Source: Rhipicephalus microplus (taxonomy: Eukaryota > Arthropoda > Arachnida > Ixodida > Ixodidae). From it: DNA of 64,000 nt. The notes below the pieces were generated by a model. It did not search any database. It was not told the DNA's origin and was given only the letters and a program-made list of their open reading frames with translations. Shown here in pieces: positions 1 through 12,049 of the stretch (within the stretch, counting starts at the first letter, position 1; each line of letters opens with the position of its first letter). Location of the stretch: assembly GCF_043290135.1 (NCBI RefSeq), contig NC_134700.1, positions 237,678,088 through 237,742,087 on the forward strand. Direction: 5' to 3'. Made by a program: the position numbers and the translations under genes.

Positions 1-880
1 GCGCTAGGCAGCACCTGTTCGCTGACGTCACCTTCACTCTTTGTAGTCAAATTTTAACCAACAAAGCACTCGTAGTGCGAATTTATGATCCACAATTTAG
101 AAATATCCAGAAATAATAATACTAAAAGACATTCAGAATTTTTTTTGCAATAAAATGCACGCGACAACGCATAGGCTGTCCAAAATCATGTAAATCCACG
201 GGTTTCCACGTTTGTCAACCAGTGTGCTATAAATTCTTAAGCGCACTGAACAGCTTACTTGACCAGCAATGTATGGGAAGAAATAGTCACATATATGCCG
301 ACAGTTCACCACAGAAAGCAGGCATTCTTATACCAGCGCCTACAAAACAACCGTAAAGAAGCAGACGAACAGGTTATAGGTAGCGCCACCTACGGCGAGC
401 GATTGAACGAGAGCGGGGACACGCGCTCCCATAGGAACCCCGCTATCTGAACAGGTCAGGAGTGTAGTAGGTCATGGCAAAGAGTGTGCGCGACGGCTGT
501 AGCTACTAAAATTTACAGTGAGTAGGTTGACCGTTCTTCGCTTGTTTTCATCTTGCACGCCAAAATAATGTAGCGCTGCAATCGCTAAGGTCATTTGTTG
601 CCCTTCATGAAGGCGCTAGCAGCAGATGTGCAGTTCAGCTGAGGAAGGCTGCGCACGCATTCAACTTTTGATGTTTTGATTGCCCAACAGCTGTTTCCCT
701 TTCTCTTCTTTTGCTCATCCACTCCTTCACATTTTTTTTTTCTTTACTGTAACGGGTTTCCAAATCATGACCAATCAGAACGGGGCAACAATCGTCAGCT
801 AGAGACTCCTTTTTTTCGTTCCAGAGACTTTGCTATTTGCCAAAAAAAAAACGAGCCGTTAGGTATACACTTTTTTTCCT
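1..880. other. unassigned sequence, left edge
   Basis: No gene, tRNA or recognisable repeat could be supported here. Only short open frames without family resemblance occur, and several runs of T and A are present. The sequence just before 881 leads into a TA microsatellite. Confidence 0.5.

Positions 881-907
<27 letters not shown>
881..907. repeat. (TA)n microsatellite
   Basis: Uninterrupted TA dinucleotide run directly followed by TTTA/GTTA repeats. It abuts the reverse-oriented tail of a LINE-like 3' end. Confidence 0.95.
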
Positions 908-911
<4 letters not shown>

Positions 912-990
912 TTATTTAGTTAGTTAGTTAGTTATTTATTTAAAAATACCTTACAAACCCTTGTTGCAGGGCATTGTGTAAGGGGGGTTA
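908..990 (-). mobile_element. 3' end of a CR1/L2-type LINE (fragment)
   Basis: On the minus strand this reads as a short 3' UTR-like segment with the words ATGCCCTG and AAGGGTTTGTAA, followed by a tetranucleotide tail of the TAAA/TAAC type. Many CR1/L2-like LINEs end in such short tandem tails after a small GC-rich hairpin. No coding part is preserved. The identification rests on form only. Confidence 0.35.
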
Positions 991-2185
991 CAAAGGGTGA
1001 GTGTCGCGACAAAACCGTAAGGAAACATCAAACTTTGAAAGAACTCAACAAAAAATAACGCGTTATATGTCACTAAAGAGAGAATGTACAAAAAGTCATT
1101 TGAAGTTACACATCGGATATATATATATATATATATATATATAGTTCATAAAATAAATCAATTAGCTTGAATTAGAGTAAGGTGGTTATGTCAAACGGGA
1201 GAATCAAAGTATTTCGTGCGAACAGCCAACACGGCATTGAGACATGAAAAACAGGCTTCTTGTGATTATCGTGGTATAATGATATTTAATCAAATTCGAC
1301 AGCGAAACTGAAACCACCACATCGACGAGTGCACTAAGCAAACGATCACAATAATTTCACCATTCAAGACGACGATTACAGCGGTGAATAGTTATTCTTT
1401 GTTCTTTAACGTATATGTGTGACATGCGTGCTATAATTGCTAGAGTAGCTCGCCTATCCACACAGCGAAGTCGGTTTACGCTACCTAACTGATTCTGGAA
1501 GTCTCCGCACTTCTGGATTTCAGTCTTGCTGCTGATACAAGATCAATTTCATGATTTCGCAATTATCGCATACGGTATGGCATGTTGTCATAAGGTAAGA
1601 ACCGTATATGTATCCCATAAAGAAATGGCGCGAAAGCGCTATTTGATGAAACCTGCTACCTGATGAGCAACACAGCCCTTCAACCCTAAGGTTCATGCTT
1701 CTTCACCAGAGAGCTCGTTTATGCTTCGAAAATAGTTGGATACTCATTCACTCCGTCATTCTTTGAAAGGTGTTGCATGGCAGGAAAGAAGGGTGCCAGC
1801 AACACGCATCGACTGCTTTGCCCGATGCAGAATTCTTTCACGCCCAGCTGATTTGATTATTCTCCGTTTGATCATCTCTGTTCATGCTTCTTCACTCGTC
1901 TCTGCTTGAGCCGTATCCGTCAGCAGCCTTTTTAGGCGCGCGTGGAACAATGACCTGTAGGGCGATGTTATCGATTTGGATTTTATATGGAACATGACGG
2001 CGACGGCAAAAATCTTAAGTGTCTATGTAATTCGTATCGCAGTAAAATTAGCAGTGAGCGTCACGTGACAATCCTGAAACTTAGCCATAACCATAAATGG
2101 ACCCCCGCTGCGTGATAGTCTGCCACTACTATTGATCGGCTCCCTTTGGTTGCGTCTGATGAGGGCGCTGCGAGTTCACGAAGTA
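991..2185. other. unassigned sequence with a short (TA)n tract
   Basis: Contains a TA run at about 1119-1141 and otherwise unique-looking AT-rich sequence. No open frame resembles a known protein and no splice-flanked exon was recognised. Confidence 0.5.
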
Positions 2186-3057
2186 TAGGGAGCCTACATG
2201 AACGGCCGTTTTTAGGGTGATGTCAGCCATGACCCACTACATGCCGCCAACGCACCGCCGCCCGCCAAAACACAATGTTACCAGACAGCAACGCCGCGCT
2301 GTCGCCCCATCTTGGTGCCCGCACTGCGTCTACGCCCGGTTGCGTTTAGTTTTCAATAATACCGCGTCGAACGTTGCGGTAGCGTGTTAAACGCTGCCGG
2401 TGAAGCCTTAGAATGCCTGGATGCTGCGTACCGCTCTGCACTAACCACAACAGAAAGGGGGTGCGAATGTTCCGCTTCCCAGCGAGCCCTGGCCGACGAC
2501 AACTATGGCTGGCTCAAGTAAAGCGAGACGGCTGGGAGCCCACCAGTGCGTCTCGTATTTGCTCTGTGAGTACTGCGTATTTCGTTCACTGTTTTTTCCT
2601 GTGGCACACGTATATGTGTTTCGCGGTGTTCGCGAATGAGTAGATAACCGAAGTTGTCGTTGCTGCGTCCACGCGTTGCGAGTAGGAAGCCCACAAACGG
2701 GACGCGTCCGCGCGTTCGTACGGAGACGCGCTCGCTAGTCTGAGCTGTTGCCACGCTTGCGTTCGTGTCAGCGTAACCTCAGTATTATGTCGCAAGTGTT
2801 TGTGTGTGGGCTGCGAATTTCTTCGTGCGCTCACTTTGAGAACTGGGTCGCTTACACGACCCTGAGAACCGCCGCTGTCAAAAGCCCAGGTGTTGTGTGT
2901 TGGCTGGCTCCAAAATGGCGGCGCACAGAAAACTATGCTGAATTTAGTGGAAGCTGGCAACAGCGTGCCCCGTTGCCCGCTGGTTTTGGCTGAGTTTCTT
3001 GAAGGCACTTATTAAGATGTCTCCACCCTAAAAACGGCCGTTCATGTAAGCTCCCTA
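2186..3057. mobile_element. DNA-transposon-like element with 34-bp terminal inverted repeats, containing a THAP exon
   Basis: The left end (2186-2219) and the reverse complement of the right end (3024-3057) agree at 33 of 34 positions. Both begin TAGGGAGC and carry the core ACGGCCGTTTTTAGGG. If the outermost TA is a target duplication the element spans 2188-3055 (868 bp). A THAP zinc-finger exon lies inside at 2413-2565. THAP domains occur in transposases of the P and Kolobok groups and in many host proteins, but a TA target does not fit either family's usual duplication (8 bp, TTAA). No transposase catalytic core is visible in the 872 bp, so this is either a non-autonomous copy or a host 5' exon caught between two repeat copies. 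Confidence 0.65.
2413..2565 (+). CDS. THAP zinc-finger exon (first coding exon)
   Basis: A 51-codon open segment begins with ATG at 2413 and stops being THAP-like exactly at a GTGAGT donor (2566). It shows the THAP hallmarks in order: an N-terminal C-x4-C pair (residues 4 and 9 of MPGCCVPLCTNH), a basic stretch, the MFRFPASP block (the usual FxFP), W at about residue 32, W-x-P near residue 42, and a terminal ICS just before the splice site. THAP domains bind DNA through a C2CH zinc site; the final His would lie in the next exon (xxHF), which I could not locate. The start fits the domain, since THAP usually sits at the extreme N terminus. It is enclosed by inverted repeats, so it may belong to a transposon rather than a host gene. 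No downstream exon was identified. Confidence 0.75.
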
Positions 3058-3795
3058 ACGAGGTACCGAGCACGGGTCGGGAGGGGCACAATCAGAGAAG
3101 GTCGACTTCCCAAAGCTAGCGAAGTCATGAAGTGATTTCTCCTGTGGTTTCTCTTTTGTTTTTCCTTCATGCCAGGCCCGCACTTCCTGCTGAAAACAGC
3201 CGGAAAGGACATCACTTGTATGCAACGACGCATCCGGCGCTAATCACGAGAGTATCGCAGAAAGTGATCGCTTGTCAATGCCGCCCCCGAAACTACTTGC
3301 GTTTTCTTTTCCAAGCTCTCTCCCCTTTCCTGTCAAGAGTATCACACTGTTAGCGTGCCGTTCGACGACCATTGACAATCTAAACGGTTCAACTGTCGCT
3401 GCACGGTAAGAGACACTTGCACCCTTTCGGGCATCTTCCCGCTCCATCGTCGGGCCTTTTCTTGTTTACCGCCGAGCGCCCAGTACCATCAGGTCACGAA
3501 CGACGTAAGCTTTTACGCGCTATCAGCTCGGGAAATCATTCTTGTCGTTAAAGAGGTCAGTGCCTAGTTTTCAAGAAAGCAAGCGCAAAAGAACATTTAA
3601 AAAGTGTAATGAAGATAGCAAGCCTGAGACGATTATGGCTGTTGGACAGAAATACTACCATAAGTATGTCAACTGTATTTGATGTGAACATCCTCAGGAT
3701 TGCCGTGGTATTCCTCCTACGAAAAGCTTAAAGAGGTCCCTGAACCATCACATTATTTTTATTTATTTGATTTGCATACACGGATACACAAGGAC
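3058..3795. other. unassigned sequence
   Basis: Ordinary-looking non-coding sequence. Open frames on both strands are short and show no family resemblance. Nothing beyond the LINE tail that begins at about 3800 is supported. Confidence 0.5.
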
Positions 3796-3799
3796 ACAG

Positions 3800-4393
3800 A
3801 GAACAGATGGAGATGGATGGATGGATGGATTGATGAGGTTGTACCCTTTAGATCGGGTGGTGGCCAGCGCCACCTAGCCCTAATACTTAGCGAACCACCA
3901 ACTAGATTCTACTTTTCTTTTTCCATTAAATAGTGAAGTATAGGACTGGTACTTTGCAGTAAATGGTTTAATTTTCACTCGCGCCTTGACTTTAGCCACC
4001 AATCAGATAACCTCCTTCTAGTTAATTCTACCCGCTTAAAGTCTATTTTGCCCTCCATGTCTCTAAACCCCAGTGCTTTGAAAAACTCTGCGCCATCATC
4101 CTGAACTATAGGGTGAAGCCTTTTACAGAACATTATCAAGTGTTCGGCAGTTTCCTCTTCCTCTCCGCATGCACTGCATACCGTGCCTACCCCTTCGTAT
4201 TTGGCCCGATATGTCTTGGCTCGCAATACTCCTGTCCTGGCCTCAAACAGTAGAGAACTACCCTGAGTATCATTATACATTCTTTCCTTGGCAATTTCCT
4301 GCTTAAAAGTTCGATAGATCTCTAGTGCGGACTTCTTAATCATGCCCAATCTCCACATGTCAGTCTCCGTTTCCTTCAGAGGGAGCAAACTGG
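3800..4393 (-). pseudogene. LINE ORF2 C-terminal fragment with zinc knuckle and (ATCC)n tail
   Basis: Minus-strand translation from about 4393 to 3975 gives roughly 140 residues starting MWRLGMIKKSALEIY. It carries a Cys-x2-Cys-x8-His-x4-Cys cluster (VCSACGEEEETAEHLIMFC), the CCHC-type motif found near the C terminus of I/jockey-type non-LTR retrotransposon ORF2, and ends in a basic tail. The stop at about 3975 is followed by a 3' UTR with GGTGGCGCTGGCCACCACC and then a CATC/ATCC tetranucleotide tail at 3808-3832, typical of a LINE 3' end. Reverse transcriptase and endonuclease domains are absent, so the copy is 5' truncated. Clade assignment is tentative. Confidence 0.7.
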
Positions 4394-4640
4394 CAACTGC
4401 CGCCTGGAGGGGCACAACGGCTGCTCGCTCTTTCGGGAGGAAGAAAGAAACAGAGGACAGGAAGATAAGAGGGGAGAACAAGGTGAAAAGAGAGGGAAGA
4501 AATCGACTAGAAACGAGTGGCCAGGTCCGTTTGGTCCATAAAAGTAAGTAGAGCTCGGAGGGCCTGGTCGCATCGGGAAGCACAACCTCCCGGAAAGAGA
4601 TAAGCGAAGTAATTCAGCGATAAGCACACCCTGCTTGGAA
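4394..4640 (-). repeat. repeat sequence continuous with the LINE fragment
   Basis: The open frame continues upstream of the recognisable LINE part on the minus strand to about 4583 but loses family resemblance and becomes Leu/Ser/Pro rich. It is probably a different repeat or a diverged part of the same element. Confidence 0.35.
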
Positions 4641-4857
4641 CACCTACAGGCAAATCCTGCAGTCGTGCGTGGCGAGGAGATTCAACTAGTGGAACGGGAA
4701 GTTGTCAACTTCTCAAACGCCCTCTCTTATTTATTCACAAAAACGCCCTCATTTCTTCGGAACGGCCGCTGGCGGCTGCATGACATCATACAGCTGACTG
4801 CTGCTGTTAGCCGAAGACACTTCAGTAACGCCGTTTCGATCTGATCCGCGTCACTTG

Positions 4858-5700
4858 TCATGTGGTACCGCCACTGTTAAGTTTGGCCAGGAAGTTCGTC
4901 TGGGCAGACGCCATTGTGCGTAAGCCGGCCGGTCCACTGGGAAGGCTCTCAATCCCTTCAAGCCCAGTCTGACAGACGCTGTCGAAGATTTCAGCAATTA
5001 TCCCGACCATGCGGCAAGCAAAGGCGAGTTCCCGTCTTTCAAATGCGGACCCTTTTGTCGTCTCTTCGAGCAGAAGCGGTGACTGATGCACTCGGCGACT
5101 CATCGGGCGACGGGGAAGCTGGCGTGACCGGCGCCAGAGCTGACAGGAGAGTGGCGCTCCTTTTAATCCCCAATCAAGTAGACGACCGGCCGGCTGCCTG
5201 TGCCCGCCAGGCATTGTCCCTGCTAGCCGGAGGATGAGACGTCGTGTCGCCACGACGCCACGACGAGGGAGGACAACAAAGACAGCATCTTTTTGGAGGA
5301 GACCGCGGCGGCCACCGCAAATCACCCCGCCAATTAGGCGAGCTGTGCGGCAGACCCTTTGATGTACGTTGTCAGGATCATGGGAACTCTCGACTAGCGG
5401 CACACACACGACGAGGAAGTGCCCTGCTGGCGCCACCTTGCAGTGCAGTGTTCACGTGGACCGTGCATGCTCGTCCCCCTCACATGTGTGTGTGATTGGT
5501 GTTCCACTCGGAGAGGAGGAGCCCAACAGGGCTTAAAACGACGCCGCAGAGTGCTGGACGTCGCTCTGAACTATGTAATGGTTCAACCACCACGCTCGTG
5601 GTTTGTGAAACCACTATCCTTTCTTTGCTGTAAATATGTGTAAATAGTGCCATAAACCATGTTTTGTTTCCGTATCCTCCAGCGACCTTCCTTCAGACCC
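4858..5700. other. GC-rich stretch, possible LTR or repeat remnant
   Basis: GC-rich sequence with long but featureless frames on both strands (192 codons on the minus strand, 4858-5436). The right part has an A/T-rich end with TGTAAATATGTGTAAATAG and CCATAAACCATG, which resembles the 3' part of some arthropod LTRs, but no paired LTR, primer-binding site or target duplication was found. I do not call a gene. Confidence 0.25.
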
Positions 5701-7060
5701 TTAACACCACGTCCCGGAGTCGAGCTCCGTAGAGAGAAAACGTTTTATTCGAATCAATGGCAAATGTCGGGTGGAGCTCCGCAGTGTGCTAATGTTACAC
5801 AGTAGCGAGACTATCACGCACCGGAACCACGCGGGAAGAGGGCGGTTGCGTTTCATGACGTCGTTGTCGCACCTCGTTTCTCCTTTGTCACTTTTGGCGG
5901 TGGTTGATTCGTGAGGCAATAAACACGGAAGAATAGATCGTTCCATGATTACTTGAAAAAGTGATTGCTGCCTCCTCCACGGCGATGACAATTAAGACCG
6001 AAATAAAAAATCTTAAGAATATTCAAGCCAATGTCAGGTATACTATAGTATTAGCACATATAGCTTTACAAAAAACTCAACACAGCACCTGACTGCTGTC
6101 CAAGCTTTCCCAAAGCTCCATTCACAACCCGTTTTCGTTCTTTCGACTGCAATTACCCGTTAAAGATCTGTATTTTTTCGTTTTGCGCTTGGCGGTTCAC
6201 GTCCCCACTGGATGATGAGATATAGAAATGACAAGAGTCGGCTGTTACATGCATGGTGTCACCTTTACGAGTGTACGCGGCATTCGTGGCTATGAAAACG
6301 CAGACGTTTGGACGGCTGGTACACTCAGCAGTGCCCATCTACTCCCTCATTTTATTTCCTTACCACCTTCCATGTGGCGATGAACCATGCTTCCTATAAT
6401 GGTATTCACATATTAGCGGAGCTTTTTTTTTCGCTTGCTATAGCCTAATTTCCAATTCAAATCAAGCGCCAATATATGTCGGGCACTGCACTGGTGACAC
6501 TGAGTTGTTCCACATGATGACGCTAAGTGTAGGCGGGTGTAAATGGTGATGTGTTTGTGTCCGAATAGAATACGATCGACTGACTATCAAATTAAAGGGA
6601 ACATATTTTCGAATAGTTTTCCGATGCTGAAAAAAAAAAAAAACGCCAGGCCTGCGCGGGAGGCACAGCGCAGTCACAGCGAAAGCTATAAGAGCGGTCT
6701 TTCGGAGCCTTTTCTAAACACTCATTGGGCAACTGCTGCAAGCCCACTTGCTTGATGCCCACTACGGCATTAATAATGAAAATATTAGGGCCGATTAGTA
6801 GGCCGACATTCACTATGCGCTATGATATTTTTCGTCATTCTTCTTAGAAGCGTGGTATCCGCTAAACTATTGCGAGAAATTTTGTGCACATTGTTCATGC
6901 AGTGGTTGACGACGATGAGGAATTATGCCTGAAGTGGGTATGCGCCACAGTTAATAGCTGAACAAAAACAAGCTTTTGTAATGGGTTGGAGCATTGGACG
7001 ACTACTCGATACGCTATTTGTATCACAACTGCTTGTTCTTTCGCTGTTTTAAAACGCTTT
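5701..7060. other. unassigned sequence
   Basis: No supported gene or repeat. Short frames only, with scattered homopolymer A and T runs. Confidence 0.5.
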
Positions 7061-7135
7061 AAAAGTCGTATTAACGCGATTGCTTTCCCGACATCAAGCC
7101 TGCCTAAGGCAAGTTTAGCAACTAGTCTAAAGAAC

Positions 7136-7228
7136 CGGCATGGCTCAGTGGTAGAATATTGGGTTGGCAACCATGGCAGACCCGGGTTCGAGCCCCACTG
7201 TGTTATTGGTGCTTGGTTTTTTTTTCTC
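7136..7228 (+). mobile_element. tRNA-derived SINE head
   Basis: Contains an A-box-like TGGCTCAGTGGTAG and a B-box-like GGGTTCGAGCCCC at tRNA spacing, followed by a T-rich stretch. The would-be acceptor-stem ends do not pair and the anticodon arm is irregular, so it is a tRNA-related retroposon or tRNA pseudogene rather than a working tRNA. A short block ATTAACGCGATTGC just upstream (about 7070) also occurs near the right edge of the window, which suggests a composite repeat. Confidence 0.5.
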
Positions 7229-7334
7229 CTAATTTCGCGTGATGTGGTTACGGACACCGGCGGCGGCGGCGGCGGGCAACGACGCTGCGTGAGACCTGAG
7301 TTGTGACCTCATAACAGCTTTCACTATAACATCA

Positions 7335-7610
7335 CAGCATATCCACGAGGTGAATGATGACCAGTGGGGCGATGCGGACGGACTGCCGGACGGACGGATG
7401 GACGCACGGACAGACCGACTCATGGAAGCCCGGATGGTCTGACGGATGCTTCGCCCCACTCATCATCATTCACTCCGTGGATATGCTGTTGCATCGTTTT
7501 TATTGACACGCAATGCAATGCAACTGGTTACTACTGTATACTACTATACGAGGACACGGGAGTGACGGTACATACGACCTACGGCGTAAGGAGCTTCGCC
7601 CCTAAAACCA
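7335..7610. repeat. palindromic minisatellite-bearing repeat, copy 1
   Basis: The arms 7335-7383 and 7441-7489 are inverted copies of one 49-bp block containing GCATATCCAC, GAATGATGA and GTGGGGCGA. Between them are imperfect GGAC/GTCC tetramers. A 3' block ending GGAGCTTCGCCCCTAAAAC closes the unit near 7610. Related copies lie at about 24241-24925 and 49588-50036. No coding potential. Confidence 0.7.
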
Positions 7611-7993
7611 TTTTCACAGTGGTTTTGTCCGTGACAACATAAAACGATATTCACTACGCAGTATTCATAACCCTTAACATTTTTTTTTCACAAATGGGTC
7701 ATTAAACGATGAAGCCGACTCTTCGCACAGACATAGTTCTTCAGAGAATACGAATTACAAAGTGGGGCTCCCCGATCAGCCTAGCCTGTCGTACTACGTG
7801 AGTTCATGTTTCATCCCGCGGGAACGAAATTTTAGTGCGCCCGCACCAATTTTGTGTTTCTCTGTATGCCATCGACACTTCGAAATATCCGCGAACTATT
7901 CGAAAAATATTCGCATTTTCGAACTGCGCCTATTCAATTCGAAATCCGTAATAAAATATTGCTATGCTAGAGTCGATAATAAATATTGTCTGT

Positions 7994-7996
<3 letters not shown>

Positions 7997-8028
<32 letters not shown>

Positions 8029-8035
8029 TCTCTCT

Positions 8036-8130
<95 letters not shown>
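7997..8130. repeat. compound (CT)n(GT)n microsatellite
   Basis: A CT run to about 8038 continues directly into an uninterrupted GT run to about 8130. The open frames across it are artefacts of the dinucleotide period. Confidence 0.98.
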
Positions 8131-8131
<1 letters not shown>

Positions 8132-8159
8132 GCTAATGTTTCGAACGCCTCGTTCTGAA

Positions 8160-10255
8160 AAAAAAAGGCAGCAAGGCCCTGCAGCAACGAACGAACGAAC
8201 GAACGATCGCGACGGGAAACCACTGAGGTAGATGCTGCACGCACGTCCAAACACGCTCACTTGTGACGCGGCCCTGACTACTCAATCATGAGCTTGCCGT
8301 TTTCATCAGCGGCAGAATGTTGCTCTTTTCCACGCTACACTCGCGGGGCGTAGACAGAAATGTTTTACTTGAGGGGAGGTAGGAGGGGGGTTCGTGTGTA
8401 TGTGCCAAATTTTTAAAGTGTGGCGGATATGATGGGGTCCTTCCCCACACTCCCTACGTGAATGCTGCACAGGCAGAACATGTGTTCCTTCGCATTCTCT
8501 CGCTGAGGTGCTCATTCTAATCCGCACATGCAACCCGGTTGCTTCGAAGGTTTGTGTGAGATCCATTCGTAACTTGACTTCCGCTCTGCTTTTCTGACTT
8601 CAGATCGGAATAGAGTGTCTCGCTGAGCTCGGCGGGCGAGGGCCGTCTTAGCGTCCTGTAGATCAGACTTTCCGACTGCCTCGCAATCAGAGCAACCGTT
8701 GTGGGACACAAACCAAACGTTCTCAGTATCCCGATTGTGACTCAATCATTTCTTAGAATCAACCAATTGTTTCTTACAGTTACGTCACGATCCACGATGA
8801 TCTAGTCATTCAAATAACCGCTATTCAACGGATATACATGTCAAGATTACAAAGGGAGGGAAAGGTCAGTCTATATGACACGTGTTTCAACAACGATGGT
8901 ATTTGCCTGTATAAGATCACAGTCGGTGTACGGGTCCAGAACTCGAGCTAGCCGTCTGAAGACGAATCAATTGGTTGCCCTCGCAACACAGTCTATTATA
9001 GGAAGTGGCCTAAGCGAACGGATGAAGCCTTCGCTCGGTCCAATGATGAGCGCGGGTTACGTAAACGAGTTGAATGCCAAGCGCGCCCCACTGTCGGTAA
9101 TTTGATGGAGTGCTGCCGTAAGAACTGGGTGATGCCGTTAACTCGAGGAGATTGCAAGAACGCACGCGTCGATCCAGTCGTCCCGCGTAAGCGCTGCCTG
9201 AAGCTTGAATAAATAAACTTCGGCATTCCTTTTGCCTATAGACTTGCCATGCGTTAAATATTAATGCGTGAACCAGCATAGTTCGCGTCAAAGCCGGCGA
9301 GAGTGGGGACTCTGTTAGCGTTACAAAGGCAATGAAAAGCTAGTTCTTAGGTGGGAGGTGCACGGAAGAAACCACTTCAAGAAACGTGCTTTAGATTGAA
9401 CCCGACCGGCTCACTGTGGGTCATATTGCGGAATTGCCATCACTTGAAGAAAGCAGCCACTGTTTGCCGCGAGAGACTATTGACAAGGTAACTTTACATT
9501 TGCAGCCACGTTTCGAGCAAGTATACATAGCACATGCGCACTGGTTGTCGCAGCTGATGGTGATCGGCAACGGCAGAGGTGATTCTGTCGTGGTCTTCCT
9601 TTCCGCCACAAACGACGTCCCCGGCCAAACCTTGCTGTCTCTTAAAAGCCATGAGAAGTCTGGTCTATGAAGCAAGTAATGGAGGAAGGGTACGGACTAT
9701 TATTAGTTGGTTTAAGTGTCGCCATAGTGCATGGACTGCAGTTAACCTTTGTGTTTTGCATCTTTAACAACTATAAAAAAACAGCGTTACGGTATAGACG
9801 CATATACGAACTAAAACAGTTGGCTTTGTGCATACGACGTTTCGTGGCCTTTAATTCACGTCGCCATATTCCCAAAATGGTGGCACCCAATGTCTTACGG
9901 AAAATAGTCCATACAAGTATAGGGTCCTCCCAGCAGTGCGGTGCTGCAGTCGGCTGCAGTGGAGTCCATGAATGAGCGCTCGCAGGGTACCCCTTCAGTA
10001 GGGGGGGGGGGGGCGAAAGTTTGTAGCAGCACCCCTCCCTTTCCTATCATATCGATGTATGGCGCGGTTGACTTTGCGCCCAGCCGCACACCCCTCACCT
10101 ACCCTGCCCCCTCGTCCCCCCCCCCCCGCCCCTGGCATACGCCTGTGGGGATTGTGCATATCCTATCATTTACGCTTTCGCAATTGTCCTTCACAATGTC
10201 AACTCTAGAATAGATACGAAAGACAATCGCCAAGTTTTGTCTCTTTTCTCTCTCT

Positions 10256-10257
<2 letters not shown>
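8160..10257. other. unassigned sequence with G and C homopolymers
   Basis: No supported gene. Contains four tandem GAAC tetramers near 8188, a long G run at about 10001-10013 and a C run near 10118-10127. Open frames up to about 100 codons have no recognisable family. Confidence 0.5.

Positions 10258-10299
<42 letters not shown>
10258..10299. repeat. (TA)n microsatellite
   Basis: Uninterrupted TA repeat of about 42 bp following a pyrimidine-rich run. Confidence 0.97.
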
Positions 10300-11100
10300 T
10301 TTTTTATAAACGTGAAGGAAAATTAGTATGTCCCTGTGTGAGATGCCTTTCCACCTACCAGATTCGCGCACACTACATATTTAGTCCCTATTTGGCCAGC
10401 AAGAAAAAAATGAGAGGAACAATACATTTACCAAACAATACAATCAAATGTGTCTGTGCAATTATCACAGATTACTTGAGCTTCTTCCTTCCCCTCTGCT
10501 TTCGATTAATTGTTCACGTCGTTATGGAGGGAAAAGGTAAAGCCAGCATACATGCAACTGCGTTGTATATTTTTTTAGGCAATTTATGCGACTGTTCTCG
10601 TTTAACAGCATCGGTGTAAAATGCCAATTGCTTTTTTTTTTTCACAACATGTGAAACGCGAGGCATTCACCTTGACCTCTAGCTGGCAACGATCACAATA
10701 GTTCATCTCGCTTCTTTTTTTTTTTTTGTACATTAACCGACAGTCACCAAAGGATACTGAGCGAAAGCCTGCCGCTCAATCGCTTCCCGACTGTCATTGA
10801 AGGTGCGTATCCGAGATTAACATTTCAGTCTACAGTATAGGTTGAGGGCTCAAACCGTCAGACAATGGGGCGGATGGAATGCTGAAAATTACGAGAAAGT
10901 GATCGGTGGAATAATATAAAAGGCAACATGCAACGGCAAGAAGGTCAAGATGCGTCATCATTGCGCTGGAATTCTTCGAAAAAGGAAACGGAAGCCATGA
11001 TAAACAAACAGACCACATTGCTCGAGCGCCGACTGTGTCGAGAGCGCGTAATTTCTGTCTGCCATGGAGGGAAAAATGTCAGTAGCGCATAAATTACGGG

Positions 11101-11259
<159 letters not shown>

Positions 11260-11294
11260 ATAGGGCATATGTATGTATTAAATGTTGTGGTATA

Positions 11295-11513
11295 GCCCCG
11301 CCACGGTGGTCTGTGGCTGAGGTACTTGGCTGCAGACCCGCAGGTGGCTGCATTTTCGATGGAGGCGAAAGTGTTGTGGGCCCGTGTGCTCAGATTTGGG
11401 TGCACGTTAAAAAACACCAGGTGGTCGGAATTCCCGGAGCCCTCCACTACGGCGTCTCTCATAATCATATGGTGGTTTTGGGACGTTAAACCCCACGTAT
11501 CAATCAAATCAAA
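11295..11513 (+). mobile_element. Ruka-like tRNA-derived SINE, diverged copy
   Basis: Reads tRNA head first: GCCCCGCCACGGTGGTCTG with A-box-like sequence, a decayed B-box region, then the shared body (TTTGGGTGCACGTTAA, CCACTACGGCGTCTCTCA, GGGACGTTAAACCCCA) and an AATCAA tail. It matches the other copies in the window along its whole length. It has several substitutions and a deletion around the B box, so it is an older copy. Confidence 0.88.
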
Positions 11514-11842
11514 GTTGGAGTACATGTCACATGTGCATGGATGTATTCGATCATTTCAGTGAAGGCACGTGTATTCGCGACTCCAACTGAGCGCTCGCCA
11601 ACGGGCGGACACGCCTGGAAACGGCACCAACAGGGTGAACAGTGAAAGGAAATATGTTACCACGTTGCGCGCTGTTACCACGTTGAGAAGCGGCGACGTA
11701 ATTCCTTCATTTTCAGCATGCCACACGCGCAAACCCGAAAAAGAAGAAAGCGATGTCCGAATATCGTTTCAATGTACCGCAATGAGTGGCATCGTGTTGG
11801 AAAGATGGCGACGTACTGTTCCATCCCTTCCCGCAGGATGCA

Positions 11843-12033
11843 TTGATTGATTTGTGGGGTTTAACGTCCCAAAACTACGATTTGATTATGAGAGACGCCG
11901 TAGTGGAGGGCTCCGGAAATTTTGACCACCTGGGATTCTTTAACGTGCACCCAAATCTGAGTACACGGGCCTACAACATTTCCGCCTCCATCGGAAATGC
12001 AGCCGCCGCAGCCGGGAATCGAACCCGCGACCT
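11843..12033 (-). mobile_element. Ruka-like SINE with perfect 15-bp target-site duplication
   Basis: Minus-strand copy truncated inside the tRNA head. It is bracketed by the direct repeat TTCCCGCAGGATGCA at 11828-11842 and 12034-12048, which is direct evidence of target-primed retrotransposition and a fairly recent insertion. The AATCAATCAA-type tail lies at the left end, as expected for this orientation. Confidence 0.93.
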
Positions 12034-12049
12034 TTCCCGCAGGATGCAG

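Noticed and set aside
4858..5436. 192-codon minus-strand frame in GC-rich sequence
   Set aside because: No domain, signal peptide or splice context; the overlapping plus strand is also open, as expected from high GC content.
7136..7228. Possible tRNA gene
   Set aside because: Promoter boxes are present but the cloverleaf is not closed at the acceptor end.
7762..8260. Cys-Val, Thr-His and Ser-Leu repeat proteins
   Set aside because: Consequence of the CT/GT compound microsatellite; the same applies to 41023-42030, 44406-45044, 48535-49191 and 39855-40211.
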